Source: Monosporascus cannonballus
Taxonomy: Eukaryota; Ascomycota; Sordariomycetes; Xylariales
Assembly (NCBI GenBank): GCA_004154925.1
Contig: QJNS01000480.1
Span: forward strand, 1 to 26,669
Reading direction: 5' to 3'
Length of the DNA stretch: 26,669 nucleotides
Below the pieces are notes generated by a model. The model was not told the DNA's origin. It worked only from the letters and a program-made list of their open reading frames with translations, and did no database searches. Positions 10,794 through 21,689 of this stretch are shown here, in pieces. The stretch's first letter is position 1; each line of letters opens with the position of its first letter. The position numbers and the translations under genes are program-made.

Positions 10794-11928
10794 ATGTCTG
10801 GACGGTCAGCAATGCGCCTTACTCGGGCCGCCGCGCCCCTCTTCTCCACCGCCGCTTGCCCTGCGGCGTCCGCCTTCAGAGCCATCCCCTCTATCCGGTT
10901 AAAGAGCGGCTCGTCTCTTGACGGCCGAGTCCCGGTTTCGGTATACACTGATTCTAAGGGCGCCGGCGCCGGCAGCTTCAGCATCCCCGTGAACCGCAAC
11001 GCCGCGAGGACGGCACCGGCGACCCCGGCAGAGGAGAACGGCGACATCGTTCCCCTGAGCGAGCAGGTCTACGAGAATATGCCGCCGACGATGCAGAAGA
11101 TGTCCATCAAGGGCAAGGTGGTCATTGTCACGGGGTGAGTGACTATGTCCAACGCGTACATGCATCGTCTGGTAGTTCGGCTGCTAACGGACAGACAGGG
11201 GTGCTCGGGGACTCGGTAACCACATGGCGCGAGCGTGCGCGGAGGCGGGCGCCAGGGCCATCGTCCTCTTCGACGCGAACCAGGAGCTGGGCGACGAGTC
11301 GGCGGCCGAGCTTCACCAGAAGTCGGGTCTGCCCGTGACGTTCTTTAAGGTGGACGTGCGGGACGGAGCGGCTATCGACGCGGCCATCGAGTCGGTGGAG
11401 CAGCAGTTTGGCGCGCCCGACGTGCTGGTCAACAGCGCGGGCATTGCCGACTCCAACATCAAGGCGGAGACGTACGACTCGGCCATGTTCCGGCGGCTCA
11501 TCGACATCAACCTGACGGGCTCGTTCCTGATGGCGCAGGCGGTCGGGCGCTCGCTCATGAGGGCCGGCAAGCCGGGATCCATCGTGCTCGTGGCCAGCAT
11601 GAGCGGCAGCATCGTCAACTACCCGCAGGAGCAGAGCTGCTACAACGCGTCCAAGGCGGGCGTCGTGCAGCTCGGCAAGTCGCTGGCAGCCGAGTGGGCC
11701 AAGCACGGCATCCGCGTCAACTGCATCTCGCCCGGCTACATGGACACGGCACTCAACCGCGTCCCGGCCCTCGAGGCCCAGAAGAAGATCTGGCGCTCCC
11801 TGACCCCGCAGAACCGCCTCGGTGCCGTCGACGACCTCAACGGCCTCTGCGTCTTCCTCGCCAGCGACGCCAGCGGTTTCATGACCGGCTCCAACGTCAT
11901 CATCGACGGCGGCTACACCCTCTACTAA
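10794..11928 (+). CDS. Short-chain dehydrogenase/reductase, probably mitochondrial, polyol type
   Basis: Two exons, 10794-11134 and 11199-11928, give 356 residues. The 64-nt intron (GTGAGT...GCTAAC...CAG) splits the Rossmann motif TGGARGLG (113-120), which binds NAD(P)H. Classical SDR residues follow: NSAG at 192-195, N219, catalytic S249, Y262 and K266 (YNASK), then SPGYMDT and a C-terminal GGYTLY. The best family guess is the arabinitol/xylulose-type polyol dehydrogenases, which interconvert sugar alcohols and ketoses; substrate cannot be fixed from sequence. The protein exceeds the usual 250-280 residues by an N-terminal extension of about 100. This extension is rich in Arg, Ala and Ser, has almost no acidic residues over the first 35, and so looks like a mitochondrial presequence. 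ATG at 10794 was chosen because the open frame upstream lacks another ATG; M7 (10812) is a possible alternative. Third positions are strongly GC-rich, suggesting good expression. Confidence 0.92.
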
Positions 11929-13414
11929 AGAGGCCGGGTCGTTCTCGTCGACTCGACAGGAAATGAATTTTGCCCACCAACTTGGCTCCAGCACAAGCTC
12001 GACGTGGTCTGTCAAGTCGCCTCCAGTTGGTATCCGTCCCCATGCGGCTCTAGCAGCTTCGCCGAGCCCCCTAGTGTGCGTCGAGACGTTATTGGAGGGT
12101 CGTTGCGGTGCGGGGATGACCCGGTAGTAGCCCCTGCCGCGGATGCAGGAAGAGTGACGAAGCTCCACCTGGGGCCGCGGAATGCTACACATGTGGCAGT
12201 TTCTGGCGCGTCTCCGTCGCCAGCATTGTCTTGTCGTTGATTGAGCCTTTTTCCTCCTTACCACTGCGCTAATATACGACCTAATTGGCTCGTCTAAAGC
12301 TTGTGGCTTACGTACGCGCCCAGAGTTCGGTTAATCGGACCCAATGCCCTGTTCAGGGCCAACTGCATATATCCGTTGTCACATCAGGAAGCGTTTCTGG
12401 CTACACCTTCTCGCAACAGCGCTTGGGGCTCCTTTTTTGGTTTGAATATATAGGACTGCGCCTCGTACGATCATTGTCGTCATCGAATTATGTGGTTTAA
12501 GTTAGCGGGCTGCGCGCATCATAGAAAAGGAGAATACGAATGATACCCCTCAAAAACAGCTGGTCATCTATGGGAGACATGGGATAGACATAGAGAGTTG
12601 ATTTTTAGCGGATATAGACGTAGACAAATACCTACCTGACTAGATCTCGCCCGAATCGGGAGGATAATGGATTATATATCAGTGGGCTGACCCTAGGATA
12701 GACTATACTGCCACATGGCATTGCCGTACGCAAGCGAGTTCGTGACTTGTATAACTAGGTGTATGGCGAGCCATTGAAACGAATTGACTGCCCAGCGCCG
12801 GCAGGCGAAAAGCAGCGCTAGTTGGCGGACTCTGAAGCACATGTTTATCACCAGAACCAAGAAGACTAGAGGACAGTCGATGGAATGCGCCTGTCTATCA
12901 AGACAATCGCAAAGTGGAAGACGACGCAACTCCACAAATGATTCTTCTCGATGATAGAGTCTTTGACTTATTTTTGTTTTCCAAAACAAAAGGAATACTA
13001 TTTCCTCTCGACCATTTTCTTTTCTCTATTGAAAGGTCGACGTGACCGCCCAGCACTCCGGAAATTGGACCTCCACGTGCCCCTATCGTTCTCTCTAAAT
13101 TCCCAACGTGTAGATCATCGTCCTTATCTGGTATCATCATTATGTACAATGCCTTATGAGTGCTTTTTTTGGTCCCAACGAAAAATGATATCTTCAAGCA
13201 ACTGTTGCTCGACCTCCTGCCAGGTAGGAGATCAAGCGGTGGCACTTGATACGAATCGAGTGACCTTTTCTTTTCTTTTCTTTTTTTTTTTTTGGAGAGA
13301 GCTGGATGCTTTATCAATGCATAAATGAGGTTAATGGAGCTTCTGAGTCTGAAGAAATCGGATATCGCTGCTGTGCTTGCAGTGACGGTATGAATGGGCA
13401 TTACGTCTTGTGTC
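11929..13414. other. Convergent intergenic region
   Basis: Lies between the 3' ends of the dehydrogenase (plus) and Ste20 (minus) genes, so it should hold both 3' UTRs and poly(A) sites. No gene was supported. The long minus-strand open frame running from about 12264 back into the dehydrogenase is an antisense shadow of its GC-rich codons. The rest is mixed-composition sequence without recognised motifs apart from the pyrimidine tract at about 13264-13293. Confidence 0.6.
13264..13293. repeat. Pyrimidine (T-rich) tract downstream of Ste20
   Basis: Three TTTTC units run into an uninterrupted T run on the plus strand. On the Ste20 transcript strand it reads as an A-rich tract about 120 nt past the stop codon, inside the likely 3' UTR or at the poly(A) region. 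It may be a simple repeat, a poly(A) efficiency element or a retroposed A-tail. Confidence 0.7.
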
Positions 13415-16400
13415 TTATTGGCCCTTTCGTGACTTCTCTTGCTGTCGGGCTTCTCTCGCAGCTCGGACGAGCGGCGACAACGACTGCAAGTCTACGCAGA
13501 GCTTCATAAAATCGTGCTAATACAGGTTAGTTCCGCAAGCCAGACCTTCTATTCATATACGGAGGCATGTTCCAGAGGAAGTTGGAGGGGGACGTATCAG
13601 GAGTTGAAAACATACCCGAAGCAGGTCATGTGCACTTGCTCTCTTCTCAGGATCTACCTTGAGTGCGAAGTAGAGGAAGTCTCGGAAGACCGCAGAGAGA
13701 TTTTGCTCTTGCTTGATTTCCGGCGTACCGTTGGTGGCGATGAGCCAGAGCGCGCGCAAGGGCGACTCTGTGAGGTACGGCGGCTCTCCTTCGATCATCT
13801 CGATCGCCATAATCCCAAGCGACCATATGTCTACTTTTCGGCCATACTCCTTTCTCGTCACAACCTCAGGGGCCATCCAATAGGGTGTGCCGACCATGGT
13901 TGTCCGCTTGTTATGCGCTTCGTTGATTTGGGCGCAGAAGCCAAAATCAGCTTGAATCAGGATGTTAGCCTCGTGTGTATAGTAGGTCAGATAGCTGGGG
14001 AATCCTTACTAAGCTTAATGTTGCCGTCTAACGACAACAGAATGTTGTCAGACTTTATGTCTCTGTGAATGACCCCTTTAGAGTGCAGATGTTGTAATCC
14101 CTTGAGGGTCTCCCGACAAACAGACGCTATTTGCCCCTCGGTCATGATGTTGAAAGTGACAACATCCGTAAGACTGCCTCCTTCCATGTATTCCATGATT
14201 ACCCATAGCTCACCGCCGCATAAGTAGCTGTCTATGAAGTTGACGATGTTGGGGTGTACGCTCTCCTTCATGACTAAGATTTCGTTGATGATGAGGTCCT
14301 TCTTCGGTTGCTGCTCGAGGTTCATCTGCTTGATAGCCACTAGCCGATTCGAGCCTCTTTCATGACCTGTGAAGACGCCTCCCGACGCACCCTGCCCGAT
14401 CTTAGTAAATCCACGGTAGATCTCCCGAGGATCGCCTTCTGAGCAAATGCGTTTCAATGCCGCTGCAACGTCTATGCTAGTGCTCTGTCGGGTCTGTCGA
14501 CGGGGCCGTGGCTGGGCTGCCGGGGGCCCACGTGCTTGTTGACCGGGCCCACCAGCGCCATTGACATCTGGAGGTCGGCCGGCCTGCTGTGGATGTGTGC
14601 CTGGTGGCGGCTGCGTCGGGGCTTGCCTGGTGCTAGTGGATCTACCGAGCTGACCTTTCATCGCCGCGTGGGCCTGGGCTATGGCCTGCTCCTGCTGTTG
14701 TTGCACTAGCTGTTGCTGGTAGGCGTTCTGAACAGCAGGAGGCGGTTGACCGGCGGCCGGTGAATAGGGAGAGTGTCCATTCGCGCGCGAATTGGACCTC
14801 GACCTCGACCTCAGCTCCTCGGGAAGCATTGGCACACTATCCTTCGGCGGAGCGTAGGCAGCGGACGGGAGATCTTCGTTCTGCTGATTCATGCCAATGG
14901 CGGAGTCCTTTGCCGGATAGGGCGACTGTTGTGCCGCGGCCCGTGTCGATAAAGAGACGGGAGGCCTCGGGGCCGGTCGGCTTGGCATCAGGTTAGGGTG
15001 ATCTTTTGCAGAATGCATCGCGGCTCCCTTTCCAGGTAGCGGCACCGGCGGGGGAGCGCGGGGGTTCTCGAAAGTGCCTTCATCATTCACAGTTGGAAAT
15101 CTCGGACTTGCTGGTGGGCTTCTCATAGGTGACATACCAGCAAAGTTGTTAGGCGTATACAGGCCAGGGGACGGTGCCGCTCCTCCACCTGAGGGAGTGC
15201 GCAGCTCCGGAGCTCTCACATCATGAAACTTTTCAAGTACCTGATCCTCGTGTGGTCTCTCAGTGGTTTCCTTGTAGAATGTCACGATGTCTGCAATCAT
15301 CTGAGGGTTTTCTCGGCGAGCATTTTCTGGAATGCCACTTTCATTGATAAGACGTTGCCATTCTTTCGGTAGACCCTAAAGGTTCACAATACCGTTAGTA
15401 TCTATGCCATATAGAGGCGCGTGGCTCAATCCTGTCTCTTAGTGGGGTGGGGATCGTGCTCGGACAAAACGAACCGTAAATTGACCTGTTGAGCTGTCGT
15501 AGCCCACATGAGTGACATGAACCGGGTTTTCAGGTGCCGAAATGACGGGTTTCTTTGGTGATCCGACCAATGTGCTCATAAGCCCAGAGAAGCCTGATTT
15601 CTTCCTCAGGACGCCGGGTTTAAGCTCTTTGCCCTCATCAGAATAGCTCTTAGGAGCGCTCGTCTGGGCCTCCGTGACCCGCGTGCCCTGCGACTTCTCT
15701 GACAGTGGCATGGCAGTGGGAGAAAAGCTTGCCGAGTGACGAAGAGCCGGGGACATGTGGCGTCTGTCAGGACTCGACTGGGACAGAGGCGGGGGAGCGG
15801 GTGGGCGGGTCGACGATGGAGACTGCGACGGCGGCGACGGCGAGAATGATTGTTGCTGATAGGCGGGAGATCGTGTAGTCTCGAAGTGATTGAGTATGGA
15901 GGTGCCGTCGAAAGGCGCACCAACAAACTCTTCAGACGTCTTGAAACCGAGAGGCTGGAGACGAGAATCCGATAGACGATTCTGCTTCCCTGGTGCTTGT
16001 TGCTGCTGTTGCCACTGGTGGTGCTGATAGTTGACGGCTCCCCTGTAAGTTTCAACGGTCGAGTACCCGACTGCGAGACCGATGTCCCCGTTGTGCCCGT
16101 GGCCGCCGTTGCCCCCGCTAGTGGTGGTGGTCGGGTTGGTGGGGTATGTCTTGGATGATGGCGGCGGCGGCGGCTGCTGGTGAGATGACGGGGGAAATGC
16201 CGAGGGAATGAACTCCCCGTCGTACAGGGCCGGCGACGTAGAGTCGGATTGCTGGCGGGAGTGGGGGTGAGGCTGAGACTGAGTGTGGGAATGAGGATGG
16301 GTATGGGCGGAAGAAGGACTATAGTGCGGGTGAGAATGAAGTTGAGTAGGGAAGTTGTTGTGAGTATGGATGATGTTCGGCGCGTTAGTGGTGGTGGTGG

Positions 16401-16743
16401 TGGTGGTGGTGCTGGTAGCGGTAGCGGTATTGGTGGTGGTGCTGGTGCTGGTAGCGGGAGGAGTCGATCTCTGGTGTGGAGCACTGGGGGCACGCTTTAG
16501 ACTCGTGGAGCTCCGTTTGCTTTGGAGGGACTGGGAGTCAAATCGACCATCTGCTGTGAACGATGATGAGTGAATGTGGTGATGATGGGCGTTGTTAGGG
16601 TAGCTGTGATGGTTACCGTGGTTGCTATTGTTGCTGCCGCCGCTATTAAGGTTTGCCGGCGGCTTTTTGGTCAGTTTGCGACGTTGCGACTGTTGACGAG
16701 GAGGATTGACAATGGTGGCGGTACGATCGTTATGGCTGTCCAT
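13415..16743 (-). CDS. ste20: Ste20-type p21-activated protein kinase (PAK)
   Basis: Four exons: 16743-15475, 15375-14010, 13950-13616, 13516-13415, giving 1,023 residues. The first ~390 residues are low complexity (Asn/His/Thr/Gln/Pro/Ser) with the short motifs LKRAPSAP and VGAPFDG that I recall from Pezizomycotina Ste20. A CRIB/p21-binding domain for Cdc42 or Rac sits at about 401-440 ([13 protein letters not shown] then GLPKEW). A Pro-rich linker follows, then a kinase domain at about 743-995: IGQGASGG (749-756), K772, HRDIKSDN with D862, DFG at 880-882, and TPYWMAPE in the activation loop. All catalytic residues are present. There is no PH domain, which separates it from Cla4. In the family, Cdc42-GTP relieves autoinhibition and the kinase activates a Ste11-type MAP3K controlling mating, filamentation, hyphal fusion and polarity. 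Three introns (99, 59, 99 nt) have good branch points. It points toward the dehydrogenase gene (convergent). Confidence 0.95.
16388..16455. repeat. TGG microsatellite inside the Ste20 coding region
   Basis: A run of TGG/TGC units, perfect over about 16388-16410 and then interrupted, encodes a Thr-rich tract in the disordered N-terminus of Ste20. Whole-codon length changes here would keep the frame. Confidence 0.85.
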
Positions 16744-16798
16744 CGTCTGCTCACGACCTTTTGGAGCCAGGAAAGTCTACACCTACCCTAAAAGGAGG

Positions 16799-16819
16799 CT
16801 AGGTAGCCCTAGGGTGCAT
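16799..16819 (-). promoter_or_regulatory. Possible six-codon upstream ORF before Ste20
   Basis: ATG at 16819-16817 reads six codons to TAG at 16801-16799, ending 55 nt before the Ste20 start codon. It would regulate translation only if it lies in the transcribed leader, which the sequence cannot show. Confidence 0.3.
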
Positions 16820-17889
16820 GATAATGTGTGATGGATGGATTCCAGAATCCCCAAGCTGAACCAAGGTTTCCCGCCGTCCGTCTGGGTAGAGCGGTTGTCA
16901 GATTTGAACTCAGTTATGTAGAGTAGTATTGCCGGGTATACTAGGCTGAGGGAGAATCGGGAATGATCAATGCTAATCAGTGTATTATTCTTCGTGTTAA
17001 GAAAAGAGACGGAACTCGAACAGTTGGTGGCGCTAGATAGGCCACGATGAAACTCCCGAACCGGGACTGCAGTGTATATGGAACGACTCTTAAACTGGGC
17101 GGACGGTACCTACCAGGTAGTATTCTTTTAGCACTCCGCAGTAGGGGTGTATGAGTAGGGCTTTGACTTGGGCTTTGGTTTGGGCTTCGGTAGTGCGTAC
17201 ATCCGTGGCGCGACCAATAGTCTTGGGCGTCCTGCCGGTGCAGCGGTGGAAAAGAAGGTGTAGATGCAAAAGTTATATTCTAAGGCATATTGTGACTGCG
17301 AATTAGGTTGCCTATGCGGGTAGAGAGTCACTGTGGGCTAACCGGTATGATCCATCCACTTAGACGTGCGTAGATAATACGAAGCAGTAAAACTCTCAAT
17401 ACGAGTGGGTGTCTTTCAATGTTACTGATGAGAGCATCACCTCCCAAGGTAAGGAAGACCGGGTAAGGGCTACATGGGGGTATGCAGGTAGACAAGATCG
17501 ATTAAGCACCTGTCGTACCCGATGACTCGTTGGACTTGCATAAGGTAGGCATTTGAAACCACCTGGGCTAGGGCAGTTCGTTAGCTTTGCCAACTTAGAC
17601 GCCAGATGGCCAAAGGCAGCAAAGACCGGAGCAGTTGGGCACGGGTAAACAATAACTACGCTATCAAACATCACGCAAGAGATGGGATCGATATCGGTGA
17701 AGACTAGTCTAGGGGATGCTTGGATGCGAGAAACCCAGAAAAGAAAGCAACTATGGGATGACCCCGTCCTTCGCAACTCCACTTATATATGAATGAACTA
17801 ACACGTTGCTTCTTCACCTGAATTAAGACGAAGTTTATTCGGCTACGTGTGGTATTTGTGTGCAATCTACGGCTGTTTGTTTTAAACCT

Positions 17890-17909
17890 TGCATTTTTAA
17901 TATGTAATA
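17890..17909 (+). repeat. Copy 2 of a dispersed 20-bp near-repeat
   Basis: Partner of 7857-7876: one mismatch in 20 bases, same orientation, with a similar GCTGTT word upstream. Confidence 0.3.
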
Positions 17910-20900
17910 TTCTTTCTACCGACAGGTAAATACCTAGAGGTAGTCGCCTCCAATTGCCTACTGAATATAACAGAGGGCTATCCGAATTATTTACCACGTA
18001 GCTGGTAGCACGCATACATGTAGATATAACAAATAAGTACGGACACACTTAGATATCGTATCCTGCTTTGTTAAGTCGCAGAGTGCGGACATTCGTAAGC
18101 TTGATGTCGGGTTATTGGTACCTATACTTGCGTCCGTTCGAGCGAGCTGCCTTGTAAGTGCTGAAACTACCTATGTAGATCGCCAGAGGCTTGCCGCTAC
18201 GGAGAGTTATTAAATAACAGGAACGGGGAATTCGGGAACTTACAGCAGGTGGGAGGTTTAACGTTAACCAATACGCTCCTTACCTTACTGTGAAATATGT
18301 TCGTACTACAAGCGTCAGAGAGATAGCGATGTTAATCCCCCTCCTATGTATCTGGCTTATCCGCGCTCGTAGCGCTACTCAACGTTCTATGGAGGGGCAA
18401 CATTCACATGTTCTTCGCCGGCCCCCGAAATCCGGATATCCCACATGACCTGAATTATCTGATAAGAAAGATGTCAGCCGTTTGCTTGTTGGTCTGATCG
18501 TTCGAAGCTTCAAATCGCTTTGGTTGCGTAGTGGCACGAGCTGTCTTTCCTAGTCGTATCGAGCAAGTTGGTCTTGGCTGTGGAGAGTCTGGCAAATACT
18601 ATCTTCGCTGTCCATGATGGGAGTTGTATCAAGCAGCCACATCCATGCGCCCCTGTACTAGTCGTTGCTGATCCCTTACAACCTGAATTCCTACAAAGAC
18701 AACGCAGATTCGAGGGCCTGCCAGGCCCGCCTATTATGTTATGTGTATGTATGCAAGGGTCACTATTCGCGGATATTTTGCTAAGTTGGATAGGCGTGTG
18801 CTTGGCTTGCTAGGGATGTGGCTTGTGTCTTGTCAAAGGGGTTTACCAGGCTCCTTGCGCTTAATTTGCAGAGGCACACTGCGGCGTCGAATGCTTGAAT
18901 CCGGCTTGGCACAAGCTCACACGTACTGGAGTACGGGGTTTTCATGATAGGAGCAGCAAGCGACTATCATGAATGAAACACCAAAACGGATGAAGACAAG
19001 TCCATGTCTGGTGCGGGCTAATCATATACGTATAGTAGGGTTTTGGGCAGGTCAGCGGCGACCGGCGTATACTGCTGAATACTAGGTCGTTTCATTGCCG
19101 CCCGAGATGAACGATTCTTGTGGTGTCTTAGAGACTTCGACCACCCATATAAGGGAAGCTGTTCCAGTTTCATCATCAGCCCATCGGGAATCGCATATCA
19201 GATATCAGGGGACTTGCATAAAGCCATAGCTGGGTTCTCGTTGAATTTGATTTTCTTCCCAGACCGTCAGTCTCAGACATTCGAAGTCACAAAGTCTTTC
19301 CGCGGGTAGCAAGCGCCGTACTTGGCGGTAGCATGAGTGATGACTTCGACAACAGACTGAAACGGGGGAGAAACGCAAATACTTATTGGTGGATATCTCG
19401 CAACAACCGACGGGTTTTGGAAATTTCTTTGTGCTGGCTTTCACTTGATGCGTAGCCAAGGAGCGTGCAAGCTGATTCTAATATGAACTGCCTAACCGCC
19501 ATGCCCGATTAAACAAGTACCAACCTATTCCTTCGATCATCGAACGTGTCCGTCATGGTTCGAGAATCGTGGTTATAAGAAACCTAGCTAATTGGAGCAT
19601 AGTTGACACAAAGCAGACACGAGAGACCGCTGGAGCAGCGCTTGCCGCCACGAACCAGAGTGCACATTTCAGATCCGTAGCCAATGCGCACACAGATCAG
19701 TCGATTCAATCGTTCGGTTCCCGAGTCCAGTAGAGGAAATGATAGCTTCACTTGAATCTAAATCAAGTTCAAAGTTGGTTGTCCATCATTGGGGGATAAC
19801 AAAAAAAGGGGCAGAGGCGTGGCCACCGAGGGTCAGCCGATACCCCTGAGGTAGGTATCTCTACGTTGGCATTCGGAGGACACCTGCGCAAGTCGTGAGA
19901 CGGGAATGATTGGATTCGAATGGTCAACGAACGTCACGCACCCGCCCGGAAAATATGTACACATCACTCGCACCAGGACTAGGTCCAAGGATACCTACAT
20001 TGGCGCGTAGATTTAGTGCCAGCGCGACAGCTCGACTGGGGGATTTCCAATCAACTGCTCGCCGGAAGCCGGCGAAGCAACCAGTGACCTCTCATCGCGG
20101 CCAGAGTTCGTTCTGTCGCATTTCCTACGTTGGATGAGTTTCTGTCCGGAGTGCTGGTGCTGGGCAGCAGCGTGAGGTCCTCCATGAACGGGACTCGCTG
20201 AGGCCCTTAACATCGCCTGAGCCGTTCTTCCCTATTTCGCGTGCGAGCAATTGATATGCCTATCCCTCCTCCGTCTGAAGCCCCCGCTACGAAGAATCGG
20301 CCAGATACTCGAATATGAGTGTAAGAAGGGGAAAATACTAGTTGGGAATGGCTGGTTTCCCTTGGATCCAAGTATAGGTCTCGGCTTTACGTATCATCGC
20401 ATTGTATTGTTATATGTCGGCTTTGCAGTAGGTCTGTTACTCCTTAGACGCATAAGTTGCATAACAACCCCTTTTGATTTACTCGATCGTACAATTTCCG
20501 GAGTCGAGTATGATTTGATGTGGTTCAATGTCTGCCCTCCCCAAGAACGGTTGACGTACGGAGGAGGATTAAAGGCCACCTCTAGCGATTGCCGAATGGA
20601 CAGATATTGCTTATATGCAGTACTGTTAGCTAGATATCTCGTGAAGCTCTCTGTCGTTGAGGAAACCAGTTTCTTAAACATGGTAGGTCTGGGGCGCAAG
20701 GGCAAACCTCTGAAGGGAGGGAGGAAGAGCAAGTAGGTAGCACTACCAGTTCAGGCCAAACTATATACTCCCATTTTATCTGTTTAAGTCTAGAACTGCA
20801 TAGGCCAGCGAATCTAATCTAGAAGTTGAGGCTCAGCAGTGCGGGGCCTAGGCGGTGGCGTAGAACCGATCCCCAGGGGTCTCTTCAACCTCCACGAACA

Positions 20901-21046
20901 GCCTTATTGTCCGATCTTCCACGTATCAGATACCCCACCATCTTTTTGCAACTGCGTGCCAGCGGGCAACTCAAGTAGCTCTTTTATTATTTACTTACAT
21001 GTAGTGTAGAAGGCAACTCCCGTAGTACCGCGTGCCGATCTTGTAT

Positions 21047-21302
21047 ACTAGGTAGATAGGTATCTTAGCAAACTCACATGAATCCATTGGCCAATAATGC
21101 TATTTCCAGCACTGCCATCGAAGGTGGTACTTGGGGCTAGGAGGTAGATAGCCCCCGACTAGGTGTGTTTGTATGCTACAAGCGAGATCAGGTACCTACG
21201 AAGTAGGTATGATTTACTAGTACCTAGGTAGGTATACGCTAGATATTAGTGGGAAGAGGTGCCGGGGTGGCGTAAGGTACTACTCGGTATGGTACCTAGG
21301 TA
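21047..21302. repeat. TAGGTA/TACCTA-rich patch
   Basis: Many TAGGTA and TACCTA hexamers crowd here, including the perfect 10-bp palindrome TACCTAGGTA at 21221-21230 and again at 21293-21302. Similar words are scattered across the other intergenic regions and are rare in exons. They look like a simple-sequence family of the genome rather than a gene-specific regulatory site. Confidence 0.6.
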
Positions 21303-21439
21303 GAAGCGAAGAACTAAGTTAACTGTAAAATGGTAGCTACCCCAGCCTGGTAGGAATTGAAACCCTTGCAATTGGAGGTGTCCTCTAAATTTTGTGGAGG
21401 TACGCACGATCGCATGAGAAACTTCCACCTCACCCATAT

Positions 21440-21520
21440 TGGATTACACCTCTAAATTCTCCTTCAACTTTAGTCTAATCCCTATTATTCCTTGCCTCCG
21501 TCTAATTTAGCTATCTTCTG
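21440..21520 (+). promoter_or_regulatory. CT-rich promoter/leader region of the Scp160 gene
   Basis: A pyrimidine-biased stretch with two GTCTAAT words lies 170-250 nt before the start codon. CT-rich tracts next to transcription starts are typical of strongly expressed filamentous fungal genes. The transcription start itself is not visible. Confidence 0.35.
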
Positions 21521-21587
21521 CAATAGCTTTTGACGGTAGCACAACTTTATATAGGTATCGTCAAGAGAGAAGCACATAGTCGACGCC

Positions 21588-21596
21588 ATGTTCTAG
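21588..21596 (+). promoter_or_regulatory. Possible two-codon upstream ORF before Scp160
   Basis: ATG TTC TAG in the context GACGCCATG (G at -3) lies 93 nt before the main ATG, downstream of the CT-rich stretch and so probably in the leader. Such minimal uORFs act by forcing re-initiation or leaky scanning. Function is inferred only. Confidence 0.4.
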
Positions 21597-21689
21597 CTTC
21601 TCTTAGGCAATCCCACCTCGATCTAATCTACTCTTTGTCGCTGCCGTACCGTCCCAGTTCCCCTCTACGTTTGATATATATCCTACGAA

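Larger units (their letters stand above)
16744..21689. other. 4.9-kb intergenic desert between divergent Ste20 and Scp160 genes
   Basis: No gene was supported. The longest open frame (20251-20736, 161 codons) starts at TTG, has no motif, and is within what chance gives over this much sequence. A few patches resemble tRNA T-arms but do not fold as tRNAs. No transposase, reverse transcriptase, LTR or 5S rRNA was recognised. The left end must hold the Ste20 promoter, the right end the Scp160 promoter. TAGGTA-type words are frequent, for example near 17110, 17940, 18119, 19852 and densely at 21047-21302. Confidence 0.6.

Noticed and set aside
11143..12264. 373-codon open frame antisense to the dehydrogenase
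   Set aside because: It mirrors GC-rich codons of a clearly identified gene, has a low-complexity Val/Asp/Ala/Arg composition and no family motif.
13439..14068. 209-codon plus-strand frame
   Set aside because: Antisense to the Ste20 kinase exons, which have intact catalytic motifs.
15606..16493. 295-codon minus-strand frame overlapping Ste20 exon 1
   Set aside because: It is a frame shadow of the low-complexity Ste20 N-terminus, made of Pro/Arg/Ser/Leu repeats.
16890..17040. tRNA-like words (GGTAGAGCGG, TTTGAACTC, and a GTTCGAGTTC-like T-loop on the minus strand)
   Set aside because: No acceptor, anticodon and T stems could be paired into a cloverleaf at the right spacing.
20251..20736. 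161-codon open frame in the second desert
   Set aside because: It begins at TTG with no upstream ATG and has no motif. By rough estimate about one frame this long is expected by chance in the six frames of this window.
21335..21400. T-arm-like sequence on the minus strand (TTCAATTC)
   Set aside because: The closing base pair of the T stem is missing and no D arm or acceptor stem fits.
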